Assembly: GCA_037903475.1 (NCBI GenBank)
Contig: JBAJFG010000560.1
Location: 248,001 to 312,000 of the forward strand
DNA length: 64,000 bases
Source: Ancylostoma caninum
Taxonomy: Eukaryota; Nematoda; Chromadorea; Rhabditida; Ancylostomatidae
Direction: 5' to 3'
The notes beneath the pieces are model-generated. The model saw nothing but the letters and a program-made list of their open reading frames with translations. It was not told the DNA's origin and did no database searches. A program made the translations under genes and the position numbers. The stretch's first letter is position 1, and each line of letters opens with the position of its first letter. This document shows positions 31,887 to 43,280 of the stretch, piece by piece.

Positions 31887-33191
31887 ATGTCGTCCTTGCC
31901 TGGAAAAGTTAAAAGAATTAATCGATGCACATATTCTGAAATAATTATTTCAAATGAGCAAGCTGGTAGGAGGTGTGATAGAAGCAGATGTAATATATGC
32001 AAGAAAATTAACTTCTCTAATTATATTAGAAGCACGACAACTAATTATCTTTTGAAAACTAACAAACCTAATGGAGCTAACTGCGATACCAAAAACATAG
32101 TCTTTGCAATCACTTGTCGTACATGTAATTTGCAATATATTGGAGAAACAACTCAATCATTAAGGACTAGAATTAATCAGCATAGCAGAAGTTTTAGGCA
32201 GCAAACCTTGAACACTTTTATGGTTAACCATTTTAGAAACACGGGACATAACCCAAATAACATTGTAGTTGACATATTAGATCATGTTGAAGAAGTAACA
32301 CAAGTTAAAACATATTTGAGGAATAAGGAAGTAATATGGATTAAATATCTAATGACAGCCTATCCTTTTGGATTCAATGACCAAATTAAAGGATTGGGCA
32401 ATATTTCTGATAGCACAAATCCATTAGAAAGGGAAAGCCATCCTTATTTCAAATTTCCATGTGGAGTTAAAAGAAATAGAGGTAGGAAGAAAAGATCTAA
32501 AAAGAAGAGGGATTGTGTAGAAAGAACAGATCAAATAGTTGAGATGATTGAAAGACTAAATAGCAATGCGTTATACACTTACTTCAGGACATTAAATAAG
32601 GAAGATAAAAATAGGTTGATTGATTTTGCGTTTAGTACCCCATTTCAACAGCTGTCTTTCGAACTAAAGTACAAAGTGTATTCTCTTATTGCATCCCCGT
32701 TCTGGAATTCCAAAAAGGAAGAAAACAAGGGATATGAGGAGTTTAGAATAAGTGTCAAGTATTTAGGAGAAATAATGGACAGAATTAATCTGTCGAAAAT
32801 ATGTAATAACAATAATTTCAAACAAATTATTAAGAATGTAGTGGAAAACCAAGAGCGAGTTGATAAAATCAGAGTACGAATCAGATATAATATAGACAAA
32901 CCTATTGGTACTAAGTTAACCAACTATAACAAGGTGCTGGGGAACTTAAACCAGGAGGAATATAATTCAGTAAAAAATGCTGTATGTGCATGTAGTAAAT
33001 ATACCGAATACATTATCGCGGATTTGGCACACGTTTGCACTGGGGATTTTAGCATAGTAAAGGATGCCACATTAAGAAATTTACTTAGTAAAGGAACTAA
33101 ATTTCGAATCCATAAGAAGGTTAATAAAAAAGATATTTATGAGGAGGTTAACAATTTAGCAGACTCAATATCCAGGAGTCAAAAAGACTGA
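31887..33191 (+). CDS. GIY-YIG endonuclease half, inverted PLE copy (3'-truncated)
   Basis: The ATG at 31887 opens 434 codons, nearly identical to the 30018-31280 protein. It has the same Cys knuckle, QYIGET and downstream Arg/His positions. It starts three residues earlier (MSSLPG) because the partner has ATA where this copy has ATG. It retains the A-run base lost in the partner and so continues through KKDIYEEVNNLADSISR. It then leaves homology at 33178 and stops after SQKD. The RT half is absent. It is intact as a frame but encodes no polymerase, so it cannot move on its own. It could in principle still make a free endonuclease. Confidence 0.85.
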   Translation: MSSLPGKVKRINRCTYSEIIISNEQAGRRCDRSRCNICKKINFSNYIRSTTTNYLLKTNKPNGANCDTKNIVFAITCRTCNLQYIGETTQSLRTRINQHSRSFRQQTLNTFMVNHFRNTGHNPNNIVVDILDHVEEVTQVKTYLRNKEVIWIKYLMTAYPFGFNDQIKGLGNISDSTNPLERESHPYFKFPCGVKRNRGRKKRSKKKRDCVERTDQIVEMIERLNSNALYTYFRTLNKEDKNRLIDFAFSTPFQQLSFELKYKVYSLIASPFWNSKKEENKGYEEFRISVKYLGEIMDRINLSKICNNNNFKQIIKNVVENQERVDKIRVRIRYNIDKPIGTKLTNYNKVLGNLNQEEYNSVKNAVCACSKYTEYIIADLAHVCTGDFSIVKDATLRNLLSKGTKFRIHKKVNKKDIYEEVNNLADSISRSQKD

Positions 33192-33229
33192 TATTGGAGA
33201 GAGTTACGGGGTTTGGAATTGAAGGCATG

Positions 33230-33259
33230 AAAACGCGCATCATTTTTGCACCAACCTAA
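33230..33259. mobile_element. Isolated mariner-like terminal repeat
   Basis: CATTTTTGCACCAACCTAA followed by TA (33260-33261) is a typical mariner right terminus (TTAGGTTGGTGCAAAAATG read inward). No partner end was found nearby. It is a relic, possibly the target into which the PLE pair inserted. Confidence 0.45.
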
Positions 33260-33384
33260 TAGTATTCTGTGAATGTATTTTATATTAAGATCATTGTAGT
33301 CTAAATATTTAATAGTTTTCTCGATGCTAGTGGTGTTGCTAGCAGAACTAAAAAAACTTACGAAGAAGACAAACCAAATTGGTC

Positions 33385-33450
33385 TAGGGCGCTGCTTTAA
33401 AGCGCCATGTCCCCACCGGATCCCTGTTTCAAATCCCCGGCCACCCCCTC
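33385..33450 (+). other. tRNA-like decayed sequence
   Basis: TTGGTCTAGGGCGC resembles an A box. GGCGCT/AGCGCC forms an anticodon-like stem with a 7-base loop, and GTTTCAAATCC resembles a B box. The T stem does not pair, so this is probably a tRNA relic or SINE head rather than a functional tRNA. Confidence 0.3.
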
Positions 33451-33510
33451 TCGCATTCGAGCGACAGGCCGGCTCAGGAAGTTCCCACGTCACATCCATG
33501 TGATCAATGA

Positions 33511-34130
33511 CGACAAATGGATCTAAGATAAAGGCTCAAGCTGCAAGTTGTGTAGACTCGGGAGTTTTTAAGGAGAATGAGAATGATAGAGATTGTGTGC
33601 CGTTTTTGCAGAAAGCACTGCCCAATCATCAGGGGCCGTATGCACCGAAACCAACGGTTATAGAGAAAGTTGTGGCCTCTAACAACTGCCGTTTCCTAGG
33701 TTAACCAACTTATAACCAAGATATAACCAAATTCTCGCCATCATTTGAACTGCATTCACTCCATTTCCACTTATTTGTAAATGTATTTGCCTCGGCGAGG
33801 AAGCAACGCGCGAAAACATGCGTGCTGGGCAGCAGTCGTCGCACTGAGTCACAGTGTTCCTTGATGAAGGATTTCCAAACCAGGTGATGACAAAAAAATC
33901 CTATGGTGTACACTTCGCTGCTCTCGATACATGTTTTTCCTACGACTAGTCCGTTTTCCATTTCAAATGAAAAGTCTATATTCACAACCACTCTGAGGCA
34001 ATACTGTATCGGGACTGAAATACATTCCATATACAGCAAGTATCTCGTGGCTGGTGCAGAATTACTTAAATAATGTGTTCGAACCTTTTTTACTAGTTAA
34101 ATTAGGACTAAAGCCGTAAATACAAGAATG
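33511..34130. other. No supported gene
   Basis: A 109-codon minus-strand frame (33710-34039) contains RRLLPSTHVFARCFL but matches nothing I recognise. Confidence 0.3.
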
Positions 34131-34134
34131 CAAA

Positions 34135-34225
34135 ACGCGGGCGATCGTAGGGATTCGAACTCCGCACCCACCACGTCACACCTTATGTTCTTACCCCCTC
34201 GGCCATACCGCAACTTGTCGTAGTT
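34135..34225 (-). other. tRNA-like sequence (SINE head or tRNA pseudogene)
   Basis: On the minus strand TATGGCCGAGGGGGTAAG matches a Pol III A box of Leu/Ser-type tRNAs and GAGTTCGAATCCC matches a B box. The T stem and acceptor stem pair poorly, so a functional tRNA is doubtful. A tRNA-derived SINE is an alternative. Confidence 0.4.
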
Positions 34226-35004
34226 GGCGGGAGGTGCCTTACGAACGCATGGTGTAATATCGACTGGCCAATTACTGGTATAGATGCTGTAGAACCTTGT
34301 TAGTCCACCCTTCAAACTATGTAGGTTTCATTTCAATCTGTTTCATTAACTTCTTGCACTTGTAAAATGAGATTGAATGTATTGCTAGAGCTAGACCATT
34401 GTTTTGGAGGCGAAAAGAATATTTTGGAACTTTAAAACGGAAGGAAATTGCTCCATTTTATTAGACTAGCGCCCCTTAGGGACGGTAGAAAGTGGGGTGG
34501 GGCAGCCACTTGAGGTATGTGCAAAAACTTCGCACGTGCGAAATGCTTGGAAAATTAGCAAGAAAGCAAAACCAATCATTAACTGAGCTCGAATACAAAA
34601 ACCTTCTCATGAGTTGCGTGTGTTCTACGGGTCTGGCCGCCTCTTCAACGTCGGGCTTGGAGTCTTCTCGCACTCCTGGCCTTGCTTGCAAATTCTTAAT
34701 CACACACCTACATGTAAGGCTAATTTCCGATGCAATGATGCTACCTACTTTTTTTATCACATCTCTTACATGCTGTGGACCCATTATCAGCGGCCACTAT
34801 CAACTCTGCGCAGGAGTATCTTTCACATGGCTTTAGTACTAGTGAACAACACAGTGTAACCAATGCCGTGCGAATAATCACCTGAAATGATTCAAGCTTC
34901 ATGTTGCTGAGATAGTCCAACTGATGAGCTTCTGCTTCAGTATACAAGGAGGAAGAAGAGGTGGTCGACTGAGACACAAATGAGCGCGTAGCGTGCCCCT
35001 ATTC

Positions 35005-35077
35005 CACCGGTAGACGTGCATCTTGGTGTTTTCCTCACTACTGGGCCACGGTAGACCCATTCTCCATCCGTGGACCC
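35005..35077. repeat. 59-bp minisatellite, left part (copy 2)
   Basis: One to two units ending CATTCTCCATCCGTGGACCC, interrupted by the hAT MITE. Confidence 0.7.
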
Positions 35078-35278
35078 CAGTGGCGGAAGCAGGAGGGGCA
35101 CTCCCCCCCCCCCCCCCGAGAATGGATCGGCAAATTTTTGAAATTACTTTACAACACATATAAAAATCTTGTATTAGTTTATTTTTACTTGTTTACTTTT
35201 AATATTATATCTGGTATAATTTTTGCTAATTATTTGTTATTATAATTAATATTTTTATTACTTTTATTTTCCGTCTGG

Positions 35279-36909
35279 AGACAAGATGGTCAGGAAGCAA
35301 GTCCAAGGACATCGGATGCGGCTACAAGATCGTCTATAATGGCAGTCCAGGTACAAGGAACGGCGTCGGGGTCATCGTCTCTGAAAGGTTCAGGGATTCC
35401 ATAGCAGTCGTAGAGCGTTTTGACGACCGTCTTATGAAGACTGTTATTGTCACGCAAGAACGGCGCATTCACTTCTTCTCGGCATATGCCCCACAGACTG
35501 GATGCACCGATCGGGTCAAGGATGACTTCTGGGCACTGATTGGTGAGACGACCGCAGCAATACCACCAGAAGACACGATCATCATTGCGGGAGACCTGAA
35601 TGGCCACGTAGGAGTGACGAAAGACGGCTACAGGTGCCACGGTGGCTTCGGATACGGGGTGCGCAACGACGATGGTGAGCGTATACTCGACTATGCCGAG
35701 TCTCACAATCTTGTCATAGCGAACACGAAGTTCCGAAAGCGACCATCCCACCTTGTTACTTTCTACAGTGGTGGCAACGAGACACAGATCGATTACGTCC
35801 TCGTGAGGTACCGAGACCAGAAGCTTGTCACGGACGCAAAAGTTGTGCCTTACGAGACGGTCACGTCCCAGCATCGACCGCTAATCTGCACGATGAAAAT
35901 CACTCCGCCAAATCAGAGGCGCGTCGAGCGATGTGGGCCGGCTCGAATCAGGTGGTGGAGACTAAGAGAGAGACAAGTAGATGTCATCTCCAAGATCAAG
36001 TTGCCGCCTGTCACGAACGTAGATGAGACATGGCAAGGGGCTACCAATAATATCCTTGCAGCAGCTCGTTCCGAACTTGGCACTACCAAACCAGACCGAC
36101 GGAAGATCGAAAGAAAGACTTGGCTTTGGACGGAGGAAGTGAGAACGAAAGTCCGCGAAAAGAAGCGTTTGTACCATCTCTTCCTTAACAATAAAATGGC
36201 AGACAACTGGAGCAGTTACAGGGAGGCGAAGAGGGCTGCGAAGAAGGCCGTGGCCGCTGCGAAAGCGGCTCATTACGATGAAGTCTGTAAGAAGTTGGAC
36301 TCGAAAGACGGTGAGCGCTTTATTTACCGACTTGCGAAGTCGCGTCAACGCCAAGCAGACGATGTCGAGAAGTTTCACGGCGTTAACGATGAACAAGGCC
36401 ATCTTCTCATGGACCGCAAGATGGCGACGCAACGATGGAGGGATTATTTTGAAAAAGTCTCCACGCAAGAATTTGCGCATCCTTCTGTCCCAGAAATCCC
36501 GCCCACCTTCGGACCTGTACAGCCGATCACCATCGAAGAGACCATGTTTGCATTGAAACGTATGAAGCTAGGCAAAGCGACTGGTCCAGATGATATGGCA
36601 GCGGAAGTGTGGAAGGCACAGGGTTGGAGCTCCGCCGAATGGTTGACGAAATTTTTCAACTTGGCAATAGCGGAGAAGAAGGTGCCCGAGGACTGGCGAC
36701 GAAGCATCACCATCCCGATCTGGAAAGGTAGGGGCAGTCCCGCAGATTGCGCGAACTATAGGCCAATCCGTCTGTTGTCGCACACCATGAAGATCTTCGA
36801 GCGTATCATTGATCGCCGGATTCGTGAAATTGTTCAACTATCCCCGAACCAGTGCGGTTTTGTACCCGGATGGGCACTACCGATGCCATCCATGCTGCCC
36901 GTCTTCTGA
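35279..36909 (+). pseudogene. RTE ORF, endonuclease and RT N-terminal part
   Basis: The frame starts within the truncated endonuclease (TRWSGSKSKDIGCGYKI). It carries SAYAPQ, GDLNGHVG (catalytic Asp) and the SQHRPL segment (catalytic His) of an apurinic-type endonuclease. After a spacer it has KATGPDDMA, DWRRSITIPIWKGRG and NYRPIRLLSHTMKI of the RT fingers. It ends in shifted sequence after QCGFVPG because one base is missing near 36871. Its counterpart at 48817-49947 is in frame at that point. The protein would nick and reverse-transcribe its own RNA. This copy lacks the start of the endonuclease. Confidence 0.9.
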
Positions 36910-37997
36910 TGGAGAAGCATCGTGAGAAGAAACGGCCACTGCACCTAGCGTTCCTCGACCTGGAGAAGGCCTTCGATCGCGTTCCGCACGAAGTAATCTG
37001 GTACGCAATGCGGCTTCAAGGCATTCCGGAGGAGCTTCTCAGATGGGTGCAGATGCTTTACGCCGATCATAGGAGTAAAGTGCAGGCGGCAGCCGGCACA
37101 TCGACAGAGTTCCCCATAACCGTTGGCGTACACCAAGGCTCAGCTCTCTCTCCGCTCCTTTTCATCGTTGTCATGGATGCCCTCACAAAGGACCTTCAAA
37201 GACCGGTGCCTTGGACGCTGTTGTATGCCGACGACGTAATGCTAGCATCTGAAGACAAGGGTGAGCTTGAACGGCAGACGCAAGCGTGGAGTGACCGACT
37301 GGCACGGTTTGGCCTTCGCCTCAACATTAAGAAGACCGTGTATCTGACCACAGACGAACACGAGCCCGGCACTATTAAAGTTAATGGCATGAATCTCCCG
37401 AGAGCCACTGCGTTCAAATACCTCGGTTCAATGGTCTCATCGGACGGCAGTCTCGCTCATGAGATGATCGCACGCGTTAACGCTGCGTGGCTGAAGTGGC
37501 GCTCACTGACTGGTGTGCTGTGCGACAAGAGCATCCCAGACCGCCTGAAGTCGAAGATCTACCGAACAGTGGTACGCCCGGTCGCGCTCTATGGTGCCGA
37601 ATGTTGGCCTGCCACCAAGGAAATGGAGCGCCGAATCAACGTCATGGAAATGAGGATGCTGCGGTGGATGGGTGGCATTACGCAGCTGGATCGCTTCTGC
37701 AACCAGGACATACGGCAGCGATTTGGAGTTACTGCGATAGCCAACAAACTCCGTGAGGCGCGTCTGCGATGGTTCGGCCACGTTCTCCGTGCTGATGGCG
37801 ATAAAGTCTGTAGGATTGGCTTCAATCTAGAAGTACCAGGAAAGCGACCGAAAGGACGAGCAAAGCAAAGATGGCTTGACACTCTGCACGCCGACCTCAA
37901 GCTGGTTAGGATCCATCCCGACCAGGCGCACGACAGGGCAATATGGCGTCAAAGGATCAGCAAAGCGGACCCCGCTACGAAACGGGAAAAACGCTAG
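36875..37997 (+). pseudogene. RTE ORF, RT palm, thumb and C-terminus
   Basis: The frame resumes with GTTDAIHAARLL and LDLEKAFDRVPHEVIW (RT motif A), GVHQGSALSPLLF (motif B), LLYADDVMLAS (catalytic YADD at about 37224) and FKYLGSMVSSDG. It continues through the RTE C-terminal region (RMLRWMGGITQLDR, RWFGHVLR) to the TAG at 37995. It is intact apart from the upstream one-base loss. Host proteomes often mislabel such sequences as craniofacial development protein 2-like or reverse transcriptase. Confidence 0.9.
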
Positions 37998-38099
37998 GAA
38001 GCAGAAGAAGATTTTCCGTCTGGGTTCCCAAAACGGCGAAAACCCCACTTTTTCCCACGCCCCCCCCCCTCTCCCGCCCACTTTCTGCGTCCGCCACTG

Positions 38100-38430
38100 G
38101 TAGACCCGTATGCTGGCGTTTTCCCCACTAATGGGAATCATGCGGACTCACTCTCTATCCGTGCACCCGTATCCAGGAGCTTTCCCCACTTTTGGGCCAG
38201 GGAAGACCCATTCTACATTTCATGGATCTGTATCCTGGCGTTCCTCCCACTATTGGGCCAGGACAGGGTATCCCAACGCTTTCCCCAAAATTGGGCCCCT
38301 GTGGACCCATTCTCCAACGATGGACCCGTATCCTGGCGTTTTCCCTACTATTGGGCCACGGCGGACCCTTTCTCAATCGGTGGACACCTATCCTGATGTT
38401 TTTCTGAACTACGGGGCCGGCACATCATTC
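38100..38430. repeat. 59-bp minisatellite, right part (copy 2)
   Basis: Five to six units resume directly after the duplicated octamer, with CCCGTATCCTGG, GTTTTCCC and GGGCC words. They align unit for unit with copy 1. Confidence 0.8.
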
Positions 38431-39077
38431 TGTCATCAGTGCACCCGCACTCTTTGTAAATCTTGATAGTAATGGAAGAAAGTTAGGAATTATTCAGAAA
38501 GTTTGATCAATTGCACAACTGGTTCAAGAAAATGTCATAACAGCTTATAATGACGTGTTCATCGGTCGTTCAACCTGTGTTTTTTATTGTACTGCCCTTC
38601 TCAAAAACAGACGGAATCTCAAGCTGCATAATCCCCATGATGAGAGGTGCGCAAAAACCACATCCTACATGAGGAAACCGAGTGAATCCTATCGCTAGGG
38701 CCTCCACTCATCCTTTCGAAGTGATTGACTTCCAGCGTTCCAAGATTGAGTGCAGTTAGTGACAAAGCTCCATTAAAGGGGCTACTCTGCACCGTACATT
38801 GCTGCTATGCATCGTCAAATCACTGTAAACACTGTCTCGCCCGGAGGGCTCGAGACCGCTAGCCGCTGGTCCCACCGCGAAATCCCGAATGCACCCGACT
38901 TCCACCACGTCTATGCACCTATGACGAAACATCGGCCGAATGCCCTGTCAGCTGCGCATCCTCGCGAGTCACAGTCTACAATTAAGCCTCACGTCTAAAG
39001 CATGCGATCACGTGCTATTCCCCCTACGCCTGCATTCTAGAAAACTTTGTTGCACTTCCATGATTTGTATAGGAGGA

Positions 39078-39795
39078 TATTGGAAATATCAGCTTACAAC
39101 TACAATGAGCAGTTAGAAAGGGCCGAATTTTAACGTCGAGTCACACTGCAATACCACTTACACGCTTGTTTAACCAGGATCTAAAAAGTGCTCTCGAAGA
39201 CTTTTTAATAACCGGGATGTCCTCTTCTCTGCGTCTAAGACATCTGCGCGCTCTCTGCGCGTGCTCTATCAATATCGATGTGGCAGTGCCTGAGCAATCC
39301 AGCGAACCCACAGTTTTGCAGCGCCCGAGACCGGCATACAAACTGTTGTATAACCTACCGGTTATATCGCAGTTATTGAAACCAAGTTGAAATTTAGTTC
39401 TTTCAGACCAGTTTAAGATCATAATGGTCCCTGGTTATGAAATGTATAACTGCCGGTTTAACCTGCTGGTTAACAGCAGTTATAAAGTAATTACTACGGC
39501 CCCAGAGAGCTTGATGCACAATAGATATATTCGGAAACGACTATTTAGGTTGTCACGCAAGGAGCATATTTCTATTGGGTTGGGGAAAAAGTTCGTGCGG
39601 TTTTCTTCAATTTGTTTTTCCATGCTGACTTAAACTTCGTTTAATTTTCTCTAGGGACCATTTTGTGGATCTTGATCTGCTCTTTACCAGCAATAAAACT
39701 GCGTTTTTGATTGTCGTTTCTTCTTGTTTTCTACTGCATGCAATGTGACCCTCCAAGTCGACAAAATTTAACCTCCCTGCAACCGATGGACTTCA
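39078..39795. other. No gene; short inverted motifs
   Basis: CCGGTTATA-type words recur near 39357 and 39452. GGGTTGGGGAAAAAGTTCG at about 39578 resembles an eroded mariner end. Nothing else is supported. Confidence 0.35.
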
Positions 39796-40654
39796 ATGGC
39801 GGATCAAATGTGGCTCAAGTGGCTAGGGATATCAATGACATCTTCAGAAGAAGCTTTACTGTTAGAAATACAGCACGGAAATGATATAGCCGCTCTAGAC
39901 AGGGCAAATTTGGCTTTGAAGATGCTTGTCGTTCTGGCATCCCAGTCTGTGAGACATGGAGGAGATTTTTCCGCTAAGGTTGCTTGAAATGTAAGAAGAA
40001 GTCACCACTTCTCCTAACTTTTGACAATATCCAAGTCTAACTAGCGCATTCCGCGAAAAACTCTAAAATGCCCGATATGGGGTGGTCGTCCACATCGAGT
40101 GTGCTCGGCTCAAATTTCACCAAGCAGGATACTCGAATATGGAGGACTTTCACCTTTGCCGGTTCTGCAGGTCTGGTGCAGTTATATACCACCTACTTTT
40201 TTAGTTAACTATTCATTTCATGAATTGTGATGCAATAGTTGCGGTGACATGCTACAAAATGAGTCGTCCCAAACAATGGATTTTTTCGTAGCAATGGTGG
40301 TATAAAGCTGCCCTCTCCCTGCCTGAACTGCTAGAAGAGGGTAGGAGCTTTTCAACCCATTTGATGTGATTGACATTATTCGTGGAAAATACTGATTTTC
40401 ATGCTCATGAAAAACGCACTAACTTATTCCCAACTCAATAGCTATGCCAGAAAACATTAAAAGCCAAGAGTATGAAGCTATTGAAAGAGAAATCGGCAAT
40501 TTAGTGGCGAGTGAGTCGACCACCGCTAGAATGAGAACCGTGATGGAGCTTAGAAATCATTGCTTTCTACCGGGGACAAAACACTGCCGATTTTTGTGTA
40601 GCTCTTGAAAAACTGGTGAAGAAGGCCGACGTTCACGACCTTGTCAGTTCTTAA
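39796..40654 (+). pseudogene. LTR-retrotransposon gag-like remnant
   Basis: The first open part (39796-39987) contains DRANLALKMLV and ASQSVRHGGD. After an unreadable stretch, 40443-40570 reads EYEAIEREIGNLVASESTT and ARMRTVMELRNH. A frame change at about 40570 leads to QNTADFCVALEKLVKKAD before the stop at 40652. From memory, this pattern resembles gag proteins of nematode Ty3/BEL-type elements, but I have no motif as firm as a protease or RT to prove it. No LTRs are recognised. Stops and a frameshift make it inactive. Confidence 0.4.
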
Positions 40655-40890
40655 TTTGTTGAGATTAGACATTCAATCCACAAATGTCTCAATTACTACA
40701 AGCCATTTTCAGGCTTGTTCATATGACGAAGCTTATTTTCTCCCTCTGTTTACATTTAAAGGCAGTGTCTCACCTCATTTTGGGTATTGAGATATCCACA
40801 GATTCAGGTGCAGCTCGAGACGCTGATTCCAATGTTGTGCCTAATGTCAGGAAACACCCTCGAAAACCCCTACTTTTAAGGCAAAATTAG

Positions 40891-43042
40891 ATACAGGAGC
40901 GGACGAGTTTCCTTGAGGAAGGTAGCAAAAGCGGAGCTGAGAACATGAGATTGCACATTAAAATGAACTTCTCAGCAGCAGCTATATCAAACAAACAAAC
41001 ATTTTCGTGTTGAAAAACCATGCCGCACCCTCAGCAAGCTCTTGCTGCGGAATGAACCCTCTCGTCCACTGGCCGAGAATTTCGAAATTCTCGGCCAAAG
41101 AAACCCGTAACTTATGGGGTTTTCGACGTTTCCACGAAACGTAAAGTACATTTTTGTGCTCAGCGGCTCACGTATTTTCGAATCTCGAATGCGGCCCATG
41201 AGCTGAGATACTGCCTTTAATGGAGGAGTGAGTGAAGCTGAACGTTTTGCCAGACGTTCTACTCATAAGGAATAAAGGATACTTGGGTAACGTCGCCATT
41301 CGACGTATGTGTTATCATATGACATTTAATTAAAAGCTCGGCTCGGATCAGCTGTCCTAACAATTTTCTGCGATATTCTCCATAACGAATAACACCTGTT
41401 TTTTTTATAGATTTAACATGAAATACTAATGTATGTGCCCCAAGCTGTGCTTGGTCCTGTTTTAATTCCTTCAAATTGCCTAGTGCTTTTCGAGGTCAAG
41501 TGATTTGCTAGTGTACCGCCGATGCAGCCGCTTTACCCTCTTTAAGCTCGTACACGAGAGCAGCACTCAAAGTCAGTTAACATCTTCGCGACAATGTGCT
41601 CAACCAGTTGACACGCATGTTGCGACGCGTGGGACCGCGTGCTCAACAGGGTGAGCACGCCCTTTTCAGAGTTATATTTTTGTGAAACAGTCATAATTAG
41701 CAAACATCTATGTAGTGTTATACCAACAATTATTCAAGCTTTCTATACATGCACTGGGCAGAGCAGATCTTCACTCAAACTTTTTTTAATATGTGGTTTG
41801 AAAAATACACCAGAGAGAACGATAGATATGAAAAAGAAACTACAATCACTACCAAATGAATGGACTACAAACATTCGGAAACACTCTCGACGACCACAAA
41901 AGAGAAAAAGATCGAGTTCGGATTTGCGCAGATTGTATTATGCGGCGGTGGAAAAATTCCTACCACGTGCTCGAGCGGTTGAGTACGGGTCCTACTTGTG
42001 CAAAAGCACGTGTGTCCCATGTGACACACCATGCCAAAAGCGTAAGGTCGCGAACGTGTCAAGGAAAGAATAGGTGTAATACGCTATAGAGAAATCCGCA
42101 GGAAGTTTGGGCAAGGATTTCTTATCAGCGTTGGAAACTGCATATGCTTGCACTGATCTCACTAGGAATGGCCGATTTGACCTTTCCTTGCCTCCTTTCT
42201 AAGTACCCTCTCCTTGTCAGCTTGCTATCTATGCACTTTCATTGCAGTTTATGTGAGAGGATGAAAGCAAGGTATTGAGCTGAAGAGGGCAACAAAATTA
42301 AGACACCAACACCTCGAAGTAAACACTTGACCCAATGCTTGATAACTTCGCTGAACTCTGCTGTTTGTTTGAATCTATTTTCCGCTGGAACTGAGGTGTT
42401 GTAATAAAAACTTCCTCAAGCCTCATCACATCCCGAAATTTCTTTATAACGGAAGCCATGCCTCATTTTTGATTATGAGATATTAACACACTTCGGTCGT
42501 GAAAAGCTTTAAGATGGTCAACAATAATGCTCTCTTTTCTCTCTTGCTTCCCAAAATCCTGGTGACTCATTCGCACTCTTGCATTAATTCGAAAGATGTA
42601 GATTAATAATCGATCCGGGTGTGTCAGAATCAACTCATCATTCTCCTGCAGGGAAATCGAATCAAGATTTCTACCGTGCAAGCTCGATACTCAATCATTT
42701 GGAAACAAAATGTTCATTATAAAATATAGTTTTGTAGCCGAACACGAGGTTGTTAGTGAACCTTTTATTGGCCAACATTTCAATGCCAACAATGTTCATT
42801 TTGCAGCGTTTATCATGCGGGAAAACCCAACTCAAGTCAAGGATGCATCGTCAAAGTAGTGTTGGCTCACCACTGGCTTCAAGAACTTGCTTCAAAACGT
42901 GCCTCATGCCTGTAAAGTCACTCCCACAAATGAGTCTATATATGTCCTTTGCTGGCCAAAAAAGAGAGATATGCTTAACAGTCCACCAAAACTAGACTCC
43001 TTCTCACAAATAACAGACTCCAACAGTACCTCGGGAGACTTT
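40891..43042. other. No recognisable gene
   Basis: Frames up to 144 codons (41639-42073, with a basic RRPQKRKRSS stretch) occur without recognisable homology. A perfect palindrome at 41070 is listed separately. Confidence 0.35.
41070..41097. other. 28-bp perfect palindrome
   Basis: The sequence TGGCCGAGAATTTC followed directly by its exact reverse complement has no spacer. It could form a cruciform or be a dimeric protein-binding site. No surrounding repeat explains it. Confidence 0.6.

Positions 43043-43280
<238 letters not shown>

Larger units (their letters stand above)
29999..33178. repeat. 1.56-kb-armed inverted repeat (head-to-head PLE copies)
   Basis: The left arm 29999-31555 and right arm 31621-33178 are reverse complements around a 65-bp unrelated spacer (31556-31620). 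Paired positions sum to 63176, or 63177 beyond the one-base A-run difference. The arms comprise the PLE leader plus the whole endonuclease half. About a dozen amino-acid differences show that the arms have diverged. The homology ends at CCAGGAG on both sides. Confidence 0.9.
35279..38010 (+). mobile_element. 5'-truncated RTE-clade retrotransposon (2.73 kb)
   Basis: A 13-bp duplication ATTTTCCGTCTGG flanks the element (35266-35278 and 38011-38023). The 5' end is cut inside the endonuclease domain. The 3' end runs from the stop codon straight into GAAGCAGAAGAAG, a short GAA-type tail typical of RTE elements. This is a classic target-primed, 5'-truncated insertion within the hAT MITE. Confidence 0.9.
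35078..38099. mobile_element. hAT-like MITE (277 bp) split by an RTE element
   Basis: Terminal inverted repeats CAGTGGCGGA(A/C)GCAG begin at 35078 and end at 38099. The flanking octamers GTGGACCC (35070-35077) and GTAGACCC (38100-38107) match at 7 of 8. Copy 1 at about 7755 shows the empty site as a single GTGGATCC, confirming an 8-bp target duplication. The MITE itself is about 277 bp, with C-rich runs near both ends and an AT-rich core. Confidence 0.8.
34465..39077 (-). mobile_element. Helitron-like element, copy 2 (4613 bp with nested insertions)
   Basis: It has the same ends as copy 1: CTAG hairpin at 34465 flanked by A, and TCCTCCTATA read on the minus strand from 39077, flanked by A|T. 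Removing the hAT/RTE insertion and its duplicated octamer leaves about 1.58 kb that aligns with copy 1 throughout. Its minisatellite is split at 35077/38100. The conserved minus-strand frame of copy 1 is also open here (34741-34977). Confidence 0.65.

Noticed and set aside
29999..33178. Assembly artefact explanation for the large inverted repeat
   Set aside because: The arms carry many substitutions and an indel, and their flanks differ (RT half on one side only). An unresolved read hairpin would give identical arms. Long-read confirmation is still desirable.
34135..34225. Functional tRNA gene on the minus strand
   Set aside because: A and B boxes are good, but the T stem and acceptor stem do not pair. 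It is listed only as tRNA-like.
35290..35874. A 194-codon minus-strand frame
   Set aside because: It is the shadow of the RTE endonuclease on the plus strand, which has recognisable catalytic motifs.
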